Shown: positions 63,362 through 64,000 of the stretch, piece after piece
Layout: every line of letters begins with the position of its first letter
Position numbering within the stretch: the stretch's first letter is position 1
Source: Exiguobacterium flavidum
GTDB lineage: Bacteria > Bacillota > Bacilli > Exiguobacteriales > Exiguobacteriaceae
Assembly: GCF_003344535.1 (NCBI RefSeq)
Contig: NZ_QPKS01000003.1
Coordinates: 186,001-250,000, forward strand
DNA length: 64,000 bases
Reading direction: 5' to 3'
Notes under the pieces: generated by a model
What the model was told of the DNA's origin: nothing
What the model saw: the letters and a program-made list of their open reading frames with translations, nothing else
The model's database searches: none
Position numbers and translations under genes: made by a program

Positions 63362-64000
63362 TGGAGCTCTTTGAAATCGTTCAAGGAAACGCGAGCGTTT
63401 ACGGAAAGGCGATTGGCATCACACTCCTTGCGAGTGGGCTTGCCATCGTCTTTGCGCTTTTTCTCGGTCTTCTGCTCGCCCTGATGCGCGACAGCCGCTT
63501 TTCCGTCTTTAGCGGCTTCGCGAGACTGTACGTCTCCTTCTTCCGCGGCACTCCGCTTCTGCTTCAAATCCTGATTCTCTACAACGGTCTCGTCGTCTTT
63601 CAGTTGAGCGGGTTTCAAGCACTCGCGTTCGGCCTTTCACTCCATTTCGCCGCCTACATCTCGGAATCATTCCGGGCGGCGATTTCCTCAGTCGACCGCG
63701 GCCAGTGGGAGGCAGCTGAATCACTCGGTATTCCGCGTCGCCGGACGTTCAAGGATATCATCTTGCCGCAGGCACTTTCACGCGCTATCCCGCCATTGTC
63801 GAACTCCGTCATCGACATCATCAAGTCGACATCACTTGGTACGGTCATCGCCGTGGAGGAGCTGACTTATGTCTCGGATCAGATTGCCGCTACGACGTAT
63901 CTCGTCATGCCGCTTCTGTTGTTCTCCGCTCTCGTCTATTGGCTCATCTCTACTGCGATCCAAGGCATGCAGCATCGTCTTGAGGCGCGTTACCGGATTC
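63361..64000 (+). CDS. Amino acid ABC transporter permease (TcyB-like, 3' end cut by window)
   Basis: The visible 213 residues form an almost complete HisM-type permease: YGKAIGITLLASGLAIV for TM1, FFRGTPLLLQILILY, the EAA loop EAAESLGIPRRRTFKDIILP that contacts the ATPase, and KSTSLGTVIAVEELTY. Its ATG overlaps the stop of the binding-protein gene (TGATG), showing tight coupling. The ATPase gene is expected just beyond the right edge. Confidence 0.9.
   Translation, partial: MELFEIVQGNASVYGKAIGITLLASGLAIVFALFLGLLLALMRDSRFSVFSGFARLYVSFFRGTPLLLQILILYNGLVVFQLSGFQALAFGLSLHFAAYISESFRAAISSVDRGQWEAAESLGIPRRRTFKDIILPQALSRAIPPLSNSVIDIIKSTSLGTVIAVEELTYVSDQIAATTYLVMPLLLFSALVYWLISTAIQGMQHRLEARYRI

Overview
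The window reads as a stretch of core chromosome from a low-to-mid GC member of the Bacillota, class Bacilli, and most resembles Exiguobacterium. This rests on protein similarity recognised by eye and on many gene neighbourhoods shared with Bacillus subtilis: hemE-hemH-hemY, ecsA-ecsB, hit-yhaH-scoC-prsA, glpP-glpF-glpK-glpD, addB-addA, yheB-yheA and cssR-cssS. They occur in a different order and with insertions. GC looks close to 50% or slightly above, which would suit an Exiguobacterium lineage, but the genus call is inference. No rRNA, tRNA, CRISPR array, prophage or intact insertion sequence was seen.

Layout. 1-2048: a stand-alone receiver protein followed by a large sensor kinase cut by the left edge. 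2218-9206: addB-addA recombination helicase-nuclease. 9360-14045: truncated globin, two uncharacterised proteins, comK, the CssRS secretion-stress system, a small membrane protein and mgsA. 14115-18438: acyl-CoA synthetase lcfB under a FadR-like operator, a short-chain dehydrogenase, lipoate ligase lplJ and a DsbA-like oxidoreductase. 18564-23425: the glycerol regulon, with GlpP-type leader terminators in front of both glpF and glpD and a cre site on the glpF promoter. 23589-28507: a YczE-like membrane protein, a 249-bp folded intergenic element, an EAL protein, an MFS exporter and an ABC exporter pair. 28664-37403: steT, two acetyltransferases, a GGDEF cyclase, GH32 sucrase, a DUF975 protein and a UvrD-like helicase. 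37467-42259: mscL, a HAD phosphatase and the hem operon. 42393-44105: tnrA divergent from amtB with a consensus TnrA box between them. 44185-51891: ecsAB, then an insertion (two GlsB proteins, an AT-rich acetyltransferase, a TnpB relic and a TcaA-like protein), then hit-yhaH-scoC-prsA. 51959-61228: namA, an MFS gene, yhaM, a second probable TnpB relic, corA, dinB with a LexA box, a YhzC-like gene under a FadR-like operator, a NUDIX gene, yheBA and a PucR-like regulator. 61347-64000: msmX and the start of a cystine-type ABC transporter.

The genes fall into physiological modules. Carbon use is represented by the glycerol genes, GH32, MsmX, MgsA and CcpA-type cre sites. Nitrogen and sulfur supply is represented by TnrA-AmtB and TcyAB. 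Protein export and its stress response are represented by PrsA, CssRS, ScoC and EcsAB. DNA uptake and repair are represented by ComK, AddAB, DinB and the helicase. Lipid breakdown appears through LcfB, and c-di-GMP signalling through one GGDEF and one EAL protein. I did not find an obviously new multi-gene system. The least explained items are the folded element filling the gap at 24201-24457, the two TnpB/omegaRNA-like relics, the basic tail-anchored protein at 10141-10572 with a hairpin in its 5' end, and the cre-like site in the loop of a 16-bp stem before msmX.
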